From positions 7,116,315 through 7,180,314 of the forward strand of contig NC_087382.1 in assembly GCF_963675165.1 (NCBI RefSeq): DNA of 64,000 nt. Reading direction: 5' to 3'. Origin of the DNA: Halichondria panicea. Lineage: Eukaryota > Porifera > Demospongiae > Suberitida > Halichondriidae. The notes beneath the pieces were generated by a model, which was not told the DNA's origin, did not search any database, and saw only the letters and a program-made list of their open reading frames with translations. Below are positions 1-11,619 of the stretch, in pieces. The position numbers and the translations under genes were made by a program. How positions within the stretch are numbered: position 1 is the first letter of the stretch; the number at the start of each line of letters is the position of its first letter.

Positions 1-363
1 AGCACTATATCTAGTACGTACAGTAGCAGTAATTATCATAGCATAATTATACCAAGGGCGTATCGACTATCGAAGGCGGGAGAGGGCATGTAATGTGAGC
101 TTCTAACCCAACCCACATGTGCATGTAGTTTCGAGCCACACTTCTCTCCTGCACGTGATCTGATAGGCGCAGGGAGAGAGTCTGGCATTTAGAGTCTTGG
201 TTCCGATGTACTGCCACATGGCTCCACATTACTGTAGAGGTTGGTAGTACTGGACTTTTGTTGATCATAGCTGCTAGGTCACAAATTAAGTTTTTGACAC
301 TTTTTGGGGCGATGCTATTCTCTGTGTGGTGTGGTCACTATTTTCCTTGCCTCATCCTTGTAG

Positions 364-3300
364 TGACAGCTCCCACTAATTGGTCCAAAGGAAAGCTCCT
401 CGGCTCGGGGGCATTTGGACAGGTCTTCCTCTGCCATGACAATGACACAGGTTTGTATGTGTTAAATGAATCATGTGTACACCAATCTTCTCACAATAGG
501 AATTGAGATCTCTGTAAAAATTACGCTGTTTTCTGTAAATGTAGGTCGAGAATTAGCAGTAAAGATTGTGGATATCAATCACATTGACCATGCTGCCCCG
601 TCCACTGACTCTCTTAACATGCAAAAGGTGTGTACATGTATATTTTATATGCACATGCAGCGGCACACATTTGGTTTCTTCTTCACCAATGCCTCAGGGC
701 ATGTTTAGCTTGCTTAAAAGTATAATGATAATTATGGTAGTAAAGATTTGAAAAAAAATGTGTAGTCAGGAGAGCTCAGGGCGTCACGGACGTAATTCTC
801 GCTCTCAAACAGTAGAGTTGGTGATTGAATTTTCAGGAAGTCTTGCAGTGATCTTAAACATGTAAAAGTGTGCGCCGGTGAATATTATTATATTTTTGTG
901 CGAATTTGCATAAACGTCAGTTCACAAAATGGTTGCTGTTTCTCGCAGTCCTCTGCTCACTCTTGTATAGCTACATGTACCAAATAGCTAGCTCTCTTAG
1001 ACTAGTACGAGGCAAACTAATTAATAAGTTGATTAATGAACAGAGACTGCCAAGCTTGTAGTAATAATTATAAGTAAAACTAGCCATAACTCAAAAACGA
1101 AATTTTATTTTGCACGTCCACAGAAATCAACACATGCCAATTCCTCTATTGCAGGAAGTAAGGTCATTTGAGACAGAACTGCAATTGTTGAAGAACTTGA
1201 GACACGAAAGAATAGTCACTTACGATGGTACAGAGAGAGCTGATGGAAAACTTTACATCTTTATGGAGTTTATGCCTGGGGTAAGCTACGTATTAATTAC
1301 ATGTATTAAATATATAATTATTGCCGTATTGTTAGGATTAGCGTAACAATGGAGTCAATGCGCTTATAAATTCAGTACTGTTTTTCTTTTGTTCTATGCT
1401 GAAAATTGTTTTACATGTCATGTATTTGATCAACACATAAACATGCCTCATACATTGTACTTATTATTTGCTGTTTTTGTATTATATTTAGGGCTCTATT
1501 TATCAACATCTGCGGGACACTGGAGCACTCAATGAAATTTTAACCAGAAAATACACTCGGCAGATATTAGAGGGTATTACTTATCTTCATGAAAACAAAA
1601 TAGTTCATAGAGATATCAAAGGTGCCAACATTTTACGAGATTCTAATGGGAATATCAAGCTGGCAGATTTCGGAGCTTCTAAAAGATTACAGGTACGCTG
1701 TTCGTGAACATGAATGTTGCTGCCGTATATTTCTGAAATTACATGAGATTGTCATGATAATTAACATTCACATGCATACATGTACGTGCATGTGTGCATG
1801 TACAGGTTAATCAATGCCGTCTAGTCTCTCTGAAACTTTCCTTTCGACAAAACTACAACAATTGACTGAATAGATGTATGTTCATTGTACATCATGCAAT
1901 CATATGTACGCATACGTATGATCAAAAGAAATTCAATATCGATCATACTTTAAACCACCCTGGGTGAAAATAGTTATCAGAATTGTTCGACGTACAGTAC
2001 ATTCGTCGTACAATTTTCTCACAGGGTGATAAATATAAATAAAGCATAAATATTATTTTGCATCGATCTATATCATCCCTCTTGTGTGGAAAATGGGAAT
2101 GATAGTAAGATCGACATACAAATGTACGTCTCCCAGTTACTGTTTTAATTCTTCGCTTCTCAATTACTGCTTACTGTTGCAAAATTATGGTTTGGTTACT
2201 GTACACAAGTGAACCTATACTTACTCAATGGGGTCCCGCTTGTAGAAGTGGCTCCTGTAGACTGTATGTACATGTATGTTCTACATGCACACTCTTTGCT
2301 TTTACTTGAAAAGTGTATTGCTTTCAGACTATTCGCAGTGGTCGTGCTGGAATTCAGTCAGTGCAAGGAACTCCCTACTGGATGGCCCCTGAGGTCATTA
2401 AAGGGGAGGTTTACTCCTACAGAGCTGACATTTGGTATGCACACTTAACCCTGTTGTCAGTACATGTACGTGTAGTGCTCATAGTCATAATTTTGCTGTA
2501 TCTTCATCTTATGGTTTACAATGCAGGAGTGTGGGGGCGACAGTAGTTGAGATGCTAAAATGTCACCCTCCCTGGTATGAGTTTGAGCCAACAGCTGCTA
2601 TGTTCAAGATTGTCACAGAGGAAACCAAACCAGACTTACCACCTCACTGCTCGGAACATGTAACGCACTTCTTACAGCTATGTTTTATAAAGTGAGTCAA
2701 CATTGGCAGAGAACTCTGTATTGTATTTGTTGCTACATGTACATCATACGCAATAGAGGGCATAAGACACACAGAACTCAGTCATTGAGAAAAACGTACT
2801 GAATTCCGAGTATAAGTTTACGGTATCATTTTACTAATATCCATTAACGACCACCTCCAAAGAGCAACCACACGTTATATAACGGCCAAGAGTTAGGTCC
2901 GGATTGAAACTACAATGACTTCAATGTAAAGCAACCTCTCAGGAGCGACCACCTCTCTACTTTGTATAACGATAATCGATATAACATAATCCACTTCCAT
3001 TTGTTGTGACGTCATTGTTTTACATATACGTTGTTATCCAAAGCCCCTAGATACCGGGGTGAGGTTAGCGCATGCGCAGAGCATGCAGGCAGAAAAAGTG
3101 CGGCCTGGGATCGAGCACTAACACCCATGCAATAGGTACCAGGCCCGCTTTTCTACCTAGCGTTACAGCAGAGAAAAGTTAAGCCGGGAACGAGGATACT
3201 AGCTTTATTTCCCACTCAGTACATTGAGGAAGAGTCCGTGTCACTCTAATGGATGCTGTATGCTTATAGTTGTATGCTTATAGTTGCCCTCCCTCTTTGG

Positions 3301-3505
3301 GGGTCCTTGGTAGAATAGAGTTTTGGATAACCCCTCCTGTCGTTAACCTGAGGCGCGTGGGAGCTTAAAACAATGCATGCAATGTATGATTATATATTTA
3401 TTGCATTATTCACATAATAACGTCATGTTTGTTTTTTTGTCCAGAGACAAAAATCAGAGACTGTCAGCGAGAGAATTAATGGAATGTCCTTTCGTCAATA
3501 CTTAA
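364..3505 (+). CDS. MAP3K2/3: MAP3K2/3 (MEKK2/3)-like protein kinase, 3' part, 7 exons
   Basis: Exons: 364-450, 545-627, 1155-1280, 1492-1692, 2328-2434, 2527-2691 and 3445-3505. All junctions are GT-AG and the phases agree. They encode about 276 residues, essentially one Ser/Thr kinase domain. Visible motifs are the glycine loop GSGAFGQV, the VAIK-type lysine in [22 protein letters not shown] and GTPYWMAPE. The signature is that of MEKK2/3 (APTNW before the glycine loop, [27 protein letters not shown]). Family members phosphorylate MAP2Ks such as MEK5 and MKK7 in the cytoplasm. The stop comes directly after the last kinase helix (ECPFVNT), as in MEKK2/3. The first exon starts in phase 2, so the N-terminal part, including the PB1 domain expected in this family, lies left of the window or in unrecognised exons. 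The gene converges on MRPL10, with about 960 bp between the stops. Confidence 0.9.
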
Positions 3506-4468
3506 CGGCTATTCAAGCAACTGATAGCTATAATGATGGATCGTGTGTTATGAAATCAGATTCAGGAAGTTATATGGACAAGTGCAAATTTTTTTTAACA
3601 AGATGTTTATTACAATGCAATTCTATAATTTTATGATACCAGTATACATGCAGAGTGCAATAATAAGTATTCCAAACGAAACGAGGCTATATACGAGGTC
3701 TATCTTGGTGAATGGTCGATTACCACGGTTTAAACTTGCTCCTGCTGCCATGCGCTCTTCTCTTTAAGTACACGTACTTTAAGACTATCAGTATAGCTCA
3801 GCTCCTTTATGTGCCAGATGTACATAAACTGTAGTCTCAAGCCAGACTCCTCCTTCCTCTCCTTAGCTGGCACCTACCAGATTACGTGCAAGGGAGTGGT
3901 ATGGCCCCAGACTAGCCAGGAAAATTGACCAAATGAAATGAGCAAGGCCTTGCACAATGTATATATATCCCTTGTTATAATAACCACATTAACTAGTAAT
4001 GATTAAAGGGGGGGGTTTGTTGCAACTCGTACACCCAATTGTTACTGTGTAGCCTCGTCCCCATGCCCACTTGCTCTCTTCAGCGTAGGAGGCTAGTTAC
4101 TGTCTAGAGTACAGTGGAGTGGACACAGCCACTTATGGACAATAGACAAATGTGAGTACAAACCAACCCTCCTAAAAAAGATCACCGTTTGTATATGTTT
4201 CCAATTTATCAGGAGTAATCATGCACTCCTGGTATTATATGCATACACCAAGTAATGGTGAACGAGTAATTAAAAGTACTCTGATCGTATATATGCACGT
4301 CATAGATTTGACACCTTTGTCGATTTCCTCCCTAAATAATATATATATATATATGTTACTGCAAAAATAAATTAAGACATTATTTGGTTACTCTGCATGG
4401 CACACTATGACATAAATAGAGCTACACAAATTAATAATGAAGACTCAGCCTGTGCATATACTGTCAAA
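3506..4468. other. Intergenic, MAP3K to MRPL10 (convergent 3' ends)
   Basis: No coding exon is supportable here. It holds T-rich sequence, a G run near 4009 and a TA dinucleotide run near 4340. It should contain the 3' UTRs of both flanking genes. Confidence 0.6.
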
Positions 4469-7400
4469 TTAACTTCGCTTTGAGTTTGGTAACTGTTCAA
4501 GCAACATACTGAGTCGCTGTGAGGGACTTTCCAAAGTTTGTTTCACACTCCCTTGAACTTGAGAGAGAATAGCCGTCATCTCTTGCCTCAAGACATCCAT
4601 GGAGTGAATCTTTGAGTACTGTTCTAGCCTTATGGGAGAAAGTAGCTGGTGGTCCACCATTCCACCAAGCAACATGAGTTTATCTTCATTTTTTGTTTGT
4701 TTTAACAATATTTTGACGGCTGACGGCTCACCGAGTTTTTCAGTAGCTACTGCGGTGCAACCTCGAAATAATGAGGCCAAGTTGTGATATTGAGTTGTTG
4801 ACAAAACTTTGGAAGCAATCTTAGAAGGAAAAACTTTGACTTTGATATTGTTCTCATCAAATTTTAGACGAAGGCTTCTCCATTCTTGTGCATTTAAGTC
4901 ATTGTAGTGAAATATGGTGACCAGGTTGTTTCTTGAAAGGATCCCCTTCACCTCAATACCAATAGCTTCTTTTTGGGCGTTTACCTACAATTGATAAGGT
5001 ATTAGAACGCCGATATACTGTAAAGCGGGTATATTTCGAGGTAAAATGTTCGTGGTTTTCGCTGATAGAGCATGTACCGCGAACATTTTAGAAAAACTGC
5101 TATTCCGCGAAAATTAAATCTGCGAAACTTTATACCCTCGAAATATACCCACCATACGGTATACCGTACTTACATACGGCTACTGTTATTATTACAGTCG
5201 AGTTTTCACGTAATATACAGCTGTAATGCCGATTGAGCGAAGCGAGGTTATATTTAGGTCCTATTCGAGATTATCCGTGGCGGTGGTGATGTTGGTTGAC
5301 GTCGAAGCAAAAGGAGCTCTACATAGACACTGGTGGACATGTATATAGGTTTTGATACTTGGCTTGGAATCTTGGTAGCTACTGAGGGACGTCACCGCAC
5401 AGTTTTAGACCGCAGCAACAATCAGGAGTGGCTAAACTGGAGCCTGGATGGTCGCATTTAAATCTAGCTTTCTAATGAGTAGACCATTTGTATGGAATAC
5501 ACGTAGACATAGCTTTCTTATGTGACGATTATTATGACATCTTACATTTATTAGTTTGCTTGCTATTAATTTTGATCTACTGAGCAAAGAACTGTTGCTA
5601 AATGAAAGCACTGCAGGTACTGCATATGATGCCTCCTCGGTGGATGTGTCAAAACTACGTACCGTATAGCGGGTAAGTTTCGTGGGTTAAAAAATTCGTT
5701 CAACTCGAGAAAAGGTAGTTTTTGTGAGTAAAAATTTTGTTTAGTCTCGTGGCTGCACGGCATTCCTACATTCAGATAAGCCATAAAATTTTGTGGAGGT
5801 CAGCTTGCCCACGAAAATAACGAATATTTTACCCCACGAAAATTACCCGCTATACGGTAATAATGAAAGCACCGCGGCTGCTGATGCCTCGGTGGAGGTG
5901 CCAAAGCTATATTACATAATAACATAATTTATAGCTAGCTTTTATACACACATCGATTGATTATAATTATCATGATGAACATTTTAATTTGCTGCAGAAT
6001 CACAGGGAAACTCAAAGAGTGGGTAATGATTGACAATAATTGTTGTTAAAAAACGATTGATGCCAAAATAATGGAGTCAGCAGAGCCTTGCAGCCTACCA
6101 ATAGCTAGCGTTCTAGTGCAGAGCCTAACTACTAAGTAGAGTAGCAACACTCTAGAAGTCTATAGAAACTCTTACTTGCACTTCATTGATCCTTGAGCAG
6201 CTGTTAACAGTCTACACACAGACACACTTGGCATATTCTGTCAGTATGTACACCTACAACTTGTTGTCACTAACATCTAAACCTCACCCTCAATAATGTG
6301 TACGTCATATACTGGTAAAGGGATGATTATTATTATTATTCACAAACACACTACCGTATACCTCGCTTGCGCATGCGCACCGAGGCATAATTATAAAGCT
6401 ACTAAGCTATACTAGCTATTACTAATATACACAGTCATGATTATCATGATGAACATTATTTTGCTGCAATGCAAGCATAATCACGGGGAAACTCGAAGAG
6501 TGGGAATGATCGGGCCCCTTCACTCACTCAGGGTCTGGCAACAGTGTGCATGTGGAGTTGTCCCCTGAGCCAGGATCTTGGCGCCGCCAATCAGATATTG
6601 TAGATTTGTTAAACGTCATCATCAACCCACTCATAATTATCATAAAATCACACCCACATGATGTCATGGATTAGCATGCTGATAGGCTGAGCAGCTAAGC
6701 TGCCACGCCCAAGTATAGAGTGGGCGTTGAAGAGTGAATACTAAATTAAATTCCACCGTTACCAGACCCTGAGTGAGTGAAGGGGCTGGACTTGCGAGAC
6801 TACACCATGTCATGTCAAAGGAGGTCGGACATCACTTGAACTTTCACTAATTATGACCTTTTAATGACATTCCAGGCCAAATTGCGCTTTTCTTTTTTGC
6901 TGACTCAGCAGTAGCGTCTACTGTACTTCTGCTGGTCTCATATTTCAGCCGCCCTCTAAAAGTTGGGCGGCCTAATTTACGAGTCTATGTTATAGGGGGC
7001 GGCCCTAACCCCTAACGAAAAAGAGCATGTTAGCTCGATAGAGACTCAAAACTTTTAGAAACTCTCTGGATTCTACTCTCTGGCACCGTAATATGTCACT
7101 GACGGTTGAAGACACCACTTTGTAGACATGGAACCAGCTGCAGAGCTAGCCTCGGCCTGGAATCGAGGCCGTGTACGTACCTTAAATGGAGAAATATTCG
7201 TTCTAATCACTACGGGACACCCTAATACAAGGGACACTTCAACTCTAACGTAATTTTTCTTGCTCTATTCCAAGGGACACTGCAAGCCGTAATTATTTTT
7301 TGTGTCCCGGTAATTCGGGTGAATACGGTAGAACTTGTTGGCTTAGTTCTTAGTAGTATAGCGATCTAAAATACGTACAAACACATGTGCACACTTTCCA

Positions 7401-7519
7401 CTCACAACATTTTCATTGTTTGTCCTGCGTCTCTGCACAGTCTGGTAGCAAGCTCTGGACCACCACCTAACACCGTTTTTTTCAAACTCGACACGAAGCC
7501 CCTTCTGGACACAATACAT
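4469..7519 (-). CDS. MRPL10: Mitochondrial ribosomal protein uL10m (MRPL10)
   Basis: The main exon (4469-4984) encodes 171 residues plus stop in the uL10 fold: a strand-helix region (LVTIFHYNDLNAQEW), KVKVFPSKIASKVL, SLFRGCTAVAT and KLMLLGGMVD. This order matches animal uL10m, which forms the base of the mitoribosomal L7/L12 stalk. No start codon suits this exon. It begins at an acceptor (TTGTAG) in phase 0. A likely first exon is 7406-7519: ATG, 38 codons rich in Arg and Trp as in a mitochondrial leader, and a strong donor (GTGAGT) in phase 0. Joined, they give 209 residues. The link across the 2.4-kb, repeat-filled intron rests only on phase and leader-like composition. The main exon is a confident call; the first exon is perhaps even odds. 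Confidence 0.72.
5017..5163. repeat. Palindromic element, family A (short divergent copy)
   Basis: Its arms are AAAGCGGGTATATTTCGAGG and the complementary CCTCGAAATATACCC...CATACGGTAT. The internal halves also complement each other (GTTCGTGGTTTTCGC; CGCGAACATTTT). It lies in the large MRPL10 intron. Confidence 0.75.
5660..5859. repeat. Palindromic element, family A (full copy, 200 bp)
   Basis: It starts TACCGTATAGCGGGTAA and ends with the exact reverse complement, TTACCCGCTATACGGTA. The inner arms (TTTCGTGGG...CCCACGAAAA) also pair, so the whole copy folds back. More copies or parts lie near 14976-15254, 16332-16648, 16964-17053, 20923-21108, 36678-36865, 40904-41100, 45903-46126, 50260-50415, 50442-50530, 50925-51018 and 59667-60522. 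It has no coding capacity and is a MITE-like non-autonomous element. Confidence 0.85.
5862..6394. repeat. Interspersed element, family D (about 530 bp)
   Basis: It starts TAATGAAAGCACCGCGG, runs through GATGCCTCGGTGGAGGTG and ends at ACCGTATACCTCGCTTGCG...CACCGAGGCATAATTA. The inner parts of the two ends are inverted copies (GATGCCTCGGTG; CACCGAGGCATA). Related copies lie at about 20053-20626 (reversed), 30084-30540 with a terminal piece at 31301-31345, 53970-54780 and 62884-63180 (reversed). A diverged internal piece is at about 18820-19050. No open frame is shared between copies, so I read it as a non-autonomous transposon. Confidence 0.75.
6511..6788. repeat. Inverted-repeat element with GCCCCTTCACTCACTC ends
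   Basis: The left end reads GCCCCTTCACTCACTCAGGG followed by TCTGGCAAC. The right end reads GTTACCAGA followed by CCCTGAGTGAGTGAAGGGGC. This gives terminal inverted repeats of about 29 bp with one mismatch around about 220 bp of non-coding DNA. I could not define a target duplication. It sits in the MRPL10 intron. Confidence 0.75.
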
Positions 7520-7615
7520 TATTGATATCGAATAATAATGGTGAGACACTGGAAACAACACGTTCGAAACAACAACCACATGGTCGTCTCATTACCCGTC
7601 TGGTCGGATAGCGCC

Positions 7616-8085
7616 CAGAGGAGGTTGGACACGATCACGTGCACTACTTTTTTTGCTGAGCTGGCACAGAAATTAACAAGGATTTTCTATGTAAACTTCT
7701 AGCTGGTGTTGCACGATCATTGGAGACTGAAGGCAACATTATTTTATGTATCTCTCTGGCTACTTTGAATATAAAGTATTCATTAACCAACCCGATCCCC
7801 AGCGATCCCCTCTATTCTGGCGAGTTATCAGTGCATACAGTGTTTACTAGATTCTTGCCAGCCAGTACAATGCAAGCTACATACAGCACTGCTGAACTAT
7901 ACTCTACCCTATAGTCTAGCTAATCTTGGTCCAGCCAGACAACAGACACAGCTAGTCCGGTGTTACAAGTCAGCAAAGCAAGAGTATCCATAAATTTTTT
8001 ATTACAGTTATTCGGTATCTATGGTAACGTGAGCAGAGACCTTAGGAATGTCACATGATTGATGACGCGTGGCCAACCTCCTCTG
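7616..8085. mobile_element. Non-autonomous DNA transposon with 9-bp target duplication
   Basis: The ends are CAGAGGAGGTTGG and CCAACCTCCTCTG. The direct repeat GATAGCGCC flanks both sides (7607-7615 and 8086-8094). The 470-bp interior has no long open frame. It lies about 100 bp upstream of the proposed MRPL10 start codon. A second element at 26653-27311 shares the CAGAGGAGG terminus and also has a 9-bp duplication. The duplication length suggests a Mutator-like lineage; hAT would normally give 8 bp. Confidence 0.85.
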
Positions 8086-8291
8086 GATAGCGCCTGTGTA
8101 CGTGCACGTGTACGTGTGTACTTGTTTGATCGATCACAGTTGATCAGGATCTATGGTGGTTTGATTTAATTGTCCGGCCGTCCCTACCTAAGGCTAAGTC
8201 TTCAACGTTGATATTTGTGTCTGTCTGTCCAGTATTTTATAGTATCTATGGTCTGTCTGTCCATAGATAATAGAGCACAGAAATGTCTCTA

Positions 8292-8599
8292 CAGTAGAAC
8301 CTCGATTATCCGGCCCTCGATTATCCGGAACCTCGATTATCCGGCTTGGCAGTTTTCTTTTTAATCAGATTACATAACTCAGAAAATGGGCGTGTCCCTC
8401 AAATGCGCATGCACGTTGCAGCTGTTACCATGGAGACATGCCTGCTTTTCTTTTGCGCATGCGCAGACAACATGTGGCACTGCTGTTCATCAATAAAGTG
8501 GGTGGATCAAGGCGTGGTTTATCTATTCGATTATCCGGCATATTCACTTATCCGGCCTGCTTCTGGAACCAAGGTGTCCGGATAATCGAGGTTCTACTG
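8292..8599. mobile_element. pogo/Tigger-like MITE (308 bp)
   Basis: It has perfect 22-bp terminal inverted repeats starting CAGTAGAACCTCGATTATCC, flanked by TA on both sides. CAGT-GAACCTCGATTATCC-type ends are typical of pogo/Tigger elements of the Tc1/mariner superfamily. The subterminal motif CCTCGATTATCCGG is repeated three times on the left and in degenerate form on the right. The flanks carry an inverted pair built on CTATGGTCTGTC / GTCCATAG, so the element may have inserted into another palindrome. A decayed relative lies at about 22718-23033. Confidence 0.85.
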
Positions 8600-8699
8600 T
8601 ATTATCTATGGTCTGTCTTACTCTAGTCAGTCTGTCCATAGATAGTAGAGGAAGTTCCTGTTCCATGATCATGCACTAGATTCAATTTATCAATAATTA

Positions 8700-9350
8700 T
8701 ATCACTACTAGGGTGACGCAAGCGCCATGGGGCAAGCGACGCATCCAACTCTGCTGCGCTGAAAGATATTGTGCAAATGACTATGATGACACCACATCTT
8801 GTAGCCTCGACCCCAGGCCGATCCGTCTCCAATTGAACGCCAGGTTTTATTAAAAAAAAATCGGCCTGGGACCGAGGCTACACATCTTGTGACAGGTTGA
8901 TGACTAGATGGGCGTGGCCCGCCTCCATAATTATTGGCATGACTGCAGATATAGATATAAACAGCATCTTGGATTGAACAGCAGAGTGTTCGAATAGAGG
9001 CATATCGGGATTTACTCTGTATGCCTTGGCCTGCATGTGTTGCTTCAAGCGTGCCTGTGTGGCCTCTGGAGTCTCTGTAAGTGTAATGAACATTTAATAA
9101 TGTTTGGCCACTTTCTACACAACATTTATTTATGTTAGGCAAACACCTGCAGAACCGTTCGAGTCAGTTACCTTCACTTCCTGCTGCTCCTGTGTGTCCT
9201 GTATTTTTCTCTGGGTCTAGCAAGCCTCCTTTCCCTCTTGTTAGCTGTTTCTGAGGATCCTCCTTATCGCTAGTTTTGTCGCTATTCGATTCATATCTTA
9301 TCGAGCTAAAGTTATTGACTCACATAGAAATTGGTAAAGGATCATGAGTC
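8700..9350 (-). other. Possible two-exon gene fragment, function unknown
   Basis: Two segments on the minus strand join in phase. About 9173-9309 (acceptor TTTAG, donor GAAG|GTAACT) encodes a hydrophilic stretch containing DKTSDKEDPQKQ and GGLLDPEKNTGHTG. About 8881-9077 (acceptor ACTTACAG) encodes ETPEATQARLKQHM followed by VNPDMPLFEHS. The second frame stops inside a family C hairpin at 8808-8881, so the true 3' end is unclear. No start codon could be fixed upstream and I do not recognise the family. It may be an exon pair of a longer gene or a decayed gene. Confidence 0.3.
8808..8881. repeat. Hairpin repeat, family C
   Basis: The stem arms are TAGCCTCGACCCCAGGCCGAT and its near-complement ending ...GGACCGAGGCTA, around a loop with an A run. 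A second, better-paired copy is at 9447-9531 (stem over 30 bp) with a half-size piece at 9538-9573. Arms or fragments recur near 3105, 7149, 45313, 51137 and 51692. Confidence 0.8.
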
Positions 9351-9446
9351 ACAAAAGCATTCCGGTCCATGCCGGCCTGCAGGTCCACGGTAGACATACA
9401 TACATACACCACCCGGACCACGTGCATGACTAACTAAGGGGACTAG

Positions 9447-9531
9447 CCTCGATCCCAGGCCGATCTGTCTCCAATCGAGGAGGCGACCTAGCGTTCAATT
9501 GGAGACGGATCGGCCTGGGATCGAGGCTAAC
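9447..9531. repeat. Hairpin repeat, family C (near-perfect copy)
   Basis: TAGCCTCGATCCCAGGCCGA at the left is complementary to TCGGCCTGGGATCGAGGCTA at the right. Pairing continues inward through CTCCAAT / ATTGGAG. Flanking TA suggests a short target site. Confidence 0.85.
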
Positions 9532-9958
9532 TAATGATTAGCCTCGATTTTAATCGGCCTTGAATCGAGGCTAACTAATGATCTACTTGTACAAAAAATA
9601 CACAACTCGTTTGCTCGCCTCAAACATATACCCTCTGCATAGAGTAGACTAGGTAATGTTGCAGAGGCAATGTTGCTTCCGTTTGATCTCAGCGATGAGG
9701 CCAAAAGTCAACTTTTTAGCTCGAAATGCTACACCATGCACTTGTCTAGCTGTGTACAGTACGTGCACGTGCACACGAGGTGTGACTCTAGCCTTAACTC
9801 CTAATGGTACGTTTATGTAGTATCTCTCGTACACTCTGGTTGGTTAATAAGTAGCTCAGCCATGATGTGATAAGTAATAACGAATTCAACAGTAGAATGC
9901 ATGATGGTGTACATGTTCTTGACGAATATCTGTAAAGTAAGTGGATCACCATAAATAA

Positions 9959-11619
9959 TTAAACAATAAAAGGACATGATGGTTGTACGCTTCTGTACGG
10001 AACATTTGTTGGGTTTGGGAACCGTCCACGCACCTCCTGGAGAAGGTACACATGATTGTAATTACTTGTACTTACATAGTGACGTTAGAACTTACAGTCA
10101 ATACACAGTCTGGCAGCACATCCTTTCCACTCGTCTTCGTTGCTTTGTAGGCCATGTACAAAGGGTGATTCCACACCCCCAAATGTCCGAGTAGTGTGTA
10201 GTACTTGCGATACAATTTGTATCGTTTTACCATATTGCCCAAATTAGGTGCCGCACTTCCAATCAGCCAGCTGGGTGGTCTGGCTCTAACACACGGTGAC
10301 AGGTGGCAATACGGGCAGGCACCCTCTCCATCCAGGACTGGAGGATCACTCTGATCATAGCCTATAGGACCTATGTAAAGTAACCATCGATTTTTTCGCA
10401 TGTACATAATTATGGAGGGAGACATTCACCTTTCTTAGGCCTTGAAGGACCGGCTTCACCCCCTGGCCCTATGTGCTTCACTCGGGAAACACCTGTATAA
10501 TTAATTAACTGCCATCCGTATCAGATGATACTATTAGAGTTACCTCTCTTCGGTTTCTTTGTTGGAGGGGGAACCTCGCCACCTGATGCCTTGCACCCAT
10601 CTGACCCTGATGGTAGTTAATTGCTTGATGTAATATTCACTTTTCATTGTTAGGCTACACCAAAATTGATCTTATGTTTCACGGACTTTTAATCTCAAAA
10701 AACAATTACATGGCTATTCTGACCTCTGACCTGAACCACTAATTGGTTTATTTTTTTGGGCATTCTACAAAAATATGACTCGGAAAATCCATGATTAACT
10801 TTGGTGTGGCCTTACGTCGTAAATAAACACGCTGGTAAAGGTAGCCGTTTTAGAGGTTGGAAAAGCTGTTTTTTATCTCCAATTAAAAGGCAGCCCTCTA
10901 AAGACACACCTAGTGCCCCCAAACCTAATAGCTCAGGGGCAAAATCTAGAGCTAGCTAGGATTAGGTTCTTGCAGCATTTCCGTGTGCTCTAGCGGAATG
11001 TGGCCAGAGCCAATGATCCTATGTCATGTGATTTTTAACCCAATGAAATGCATATCCTATGTTATGTGATTTTTAACCCAATGAAATGCATATCCTATGT
11101 CATGTGATTTTTAACCCAATGAAATGCGAGTATTGCCTCCGTGGAATTTGGATACAGCCAATGAAATGAGAGCATTGCTACATCTACTCCTTCCATAACG
11201 TCCAATATATCACAGTCTCCTCCCTAATTGACATTCCAAGAGCACACTAGTGCTGCAAGAGCTTTCTCTCTTCCTCCTCCCCCCTCTGAGAAAAGGTCTG
11301 CCCCCCCGACTAAGACACGCTCAAAACTAATTTTCCACCTCTGAATACAGCCACCTACACCAGCGAAAATATTTTATGTGGCACCTTAAATAGAGCTTAT
11401 ACCGTATTACGGTACCTTGATCCACTTCCTCAGATGGGGCAGAATCTATTTCGTCGAGAATGACGCCAGGGTGCAAAGCAACAAATTTCTTGAATTCCTC
11501 AAGAAACTGTGCAGGAGGATGTTGGGTATAGCGAACCCGAAGCTGAATAGATTAATTTTAATAGTTATGTCATTGCCATTTTTGTGTACCTTGAGTCTTG
11601 TGTCAGGACTGTTAGCCAT
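9959..11619 (-). CDS. Free-standing P2X7-C-terminal-type cysteine domain protein, 6 exons, 211 aa
   Basis: Exons in transcript order: 11590-11619 (ATG), 11416-11542, 10544-10606, 10430-10492, 10096-10370 and 9959-10036 (stop). All junctions are GT-AG, phases close and the total is 636 nt. The N-terminus is followed by a helical segment with an acidic tail (EEFKKFVALHPG, DEIDSAPSEEVDQ). Two consecutive 63-nt exons then encode similar basic Gly/Pro-rich linkers (GGEVPPPTKKPKR; GGEAGPSRPKK). The C-terminal domain has GACPYCHLSPC at about residues 111-121, then KRYKLYRKYYTLLGHLGVW, KDVLPDCVL and RGRFPNP. This pattern resembles the cytosolic tail domain of vertebrate P2X7 (Arg-x-x-x-Tyr-Arg, Leu-Pro-x-Cys, Arg-x-x-(Y/F)-P). 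It also resembles many predicted cnidarian and sponge proteins with no channel part. No transmembrane segment is present. The function is unknown; the cysteines may bind zinc. Confidence 0.75.
10607..11415. other. Intron 2 of the P2X7-tail-type gene
   Basis: No coding exon is seen. It contains a 38-bp tandem repeat (see 11018) and a pyrimidine-rich tract near 11270. Confidence 0.6.
11018..11131. repeat. 38-bp tandem repeat, three units
   Basis: The unit CCTATGTCATGTGATTTTTA plus AACCCAATGAAATGCAT-type sequence occurs three times in a row, with a single substitution between units 1 and 2 and a variant end in unit 3. A partial match (CCAATGAAATGAGAGC) follows. It is intronic. Confidence 0.9.

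Noticed and set aside
5566-5784. 72-codon minus-strand frame
   Set aside because: It lies across a full family A palindrome and has no other support.
8808-9573. tRNA-like or SINE promoter in the family C hairpins
   Set aside because: The hairpins lack recognisable A and B boxes in the right spacing and fold as simple palindromes.
11018-11131. CRISPR-like spaced repeats
   Set aside because: The three units are contiguous 38-bp tandem repeats with no spacers, and the genome is clearly animal.
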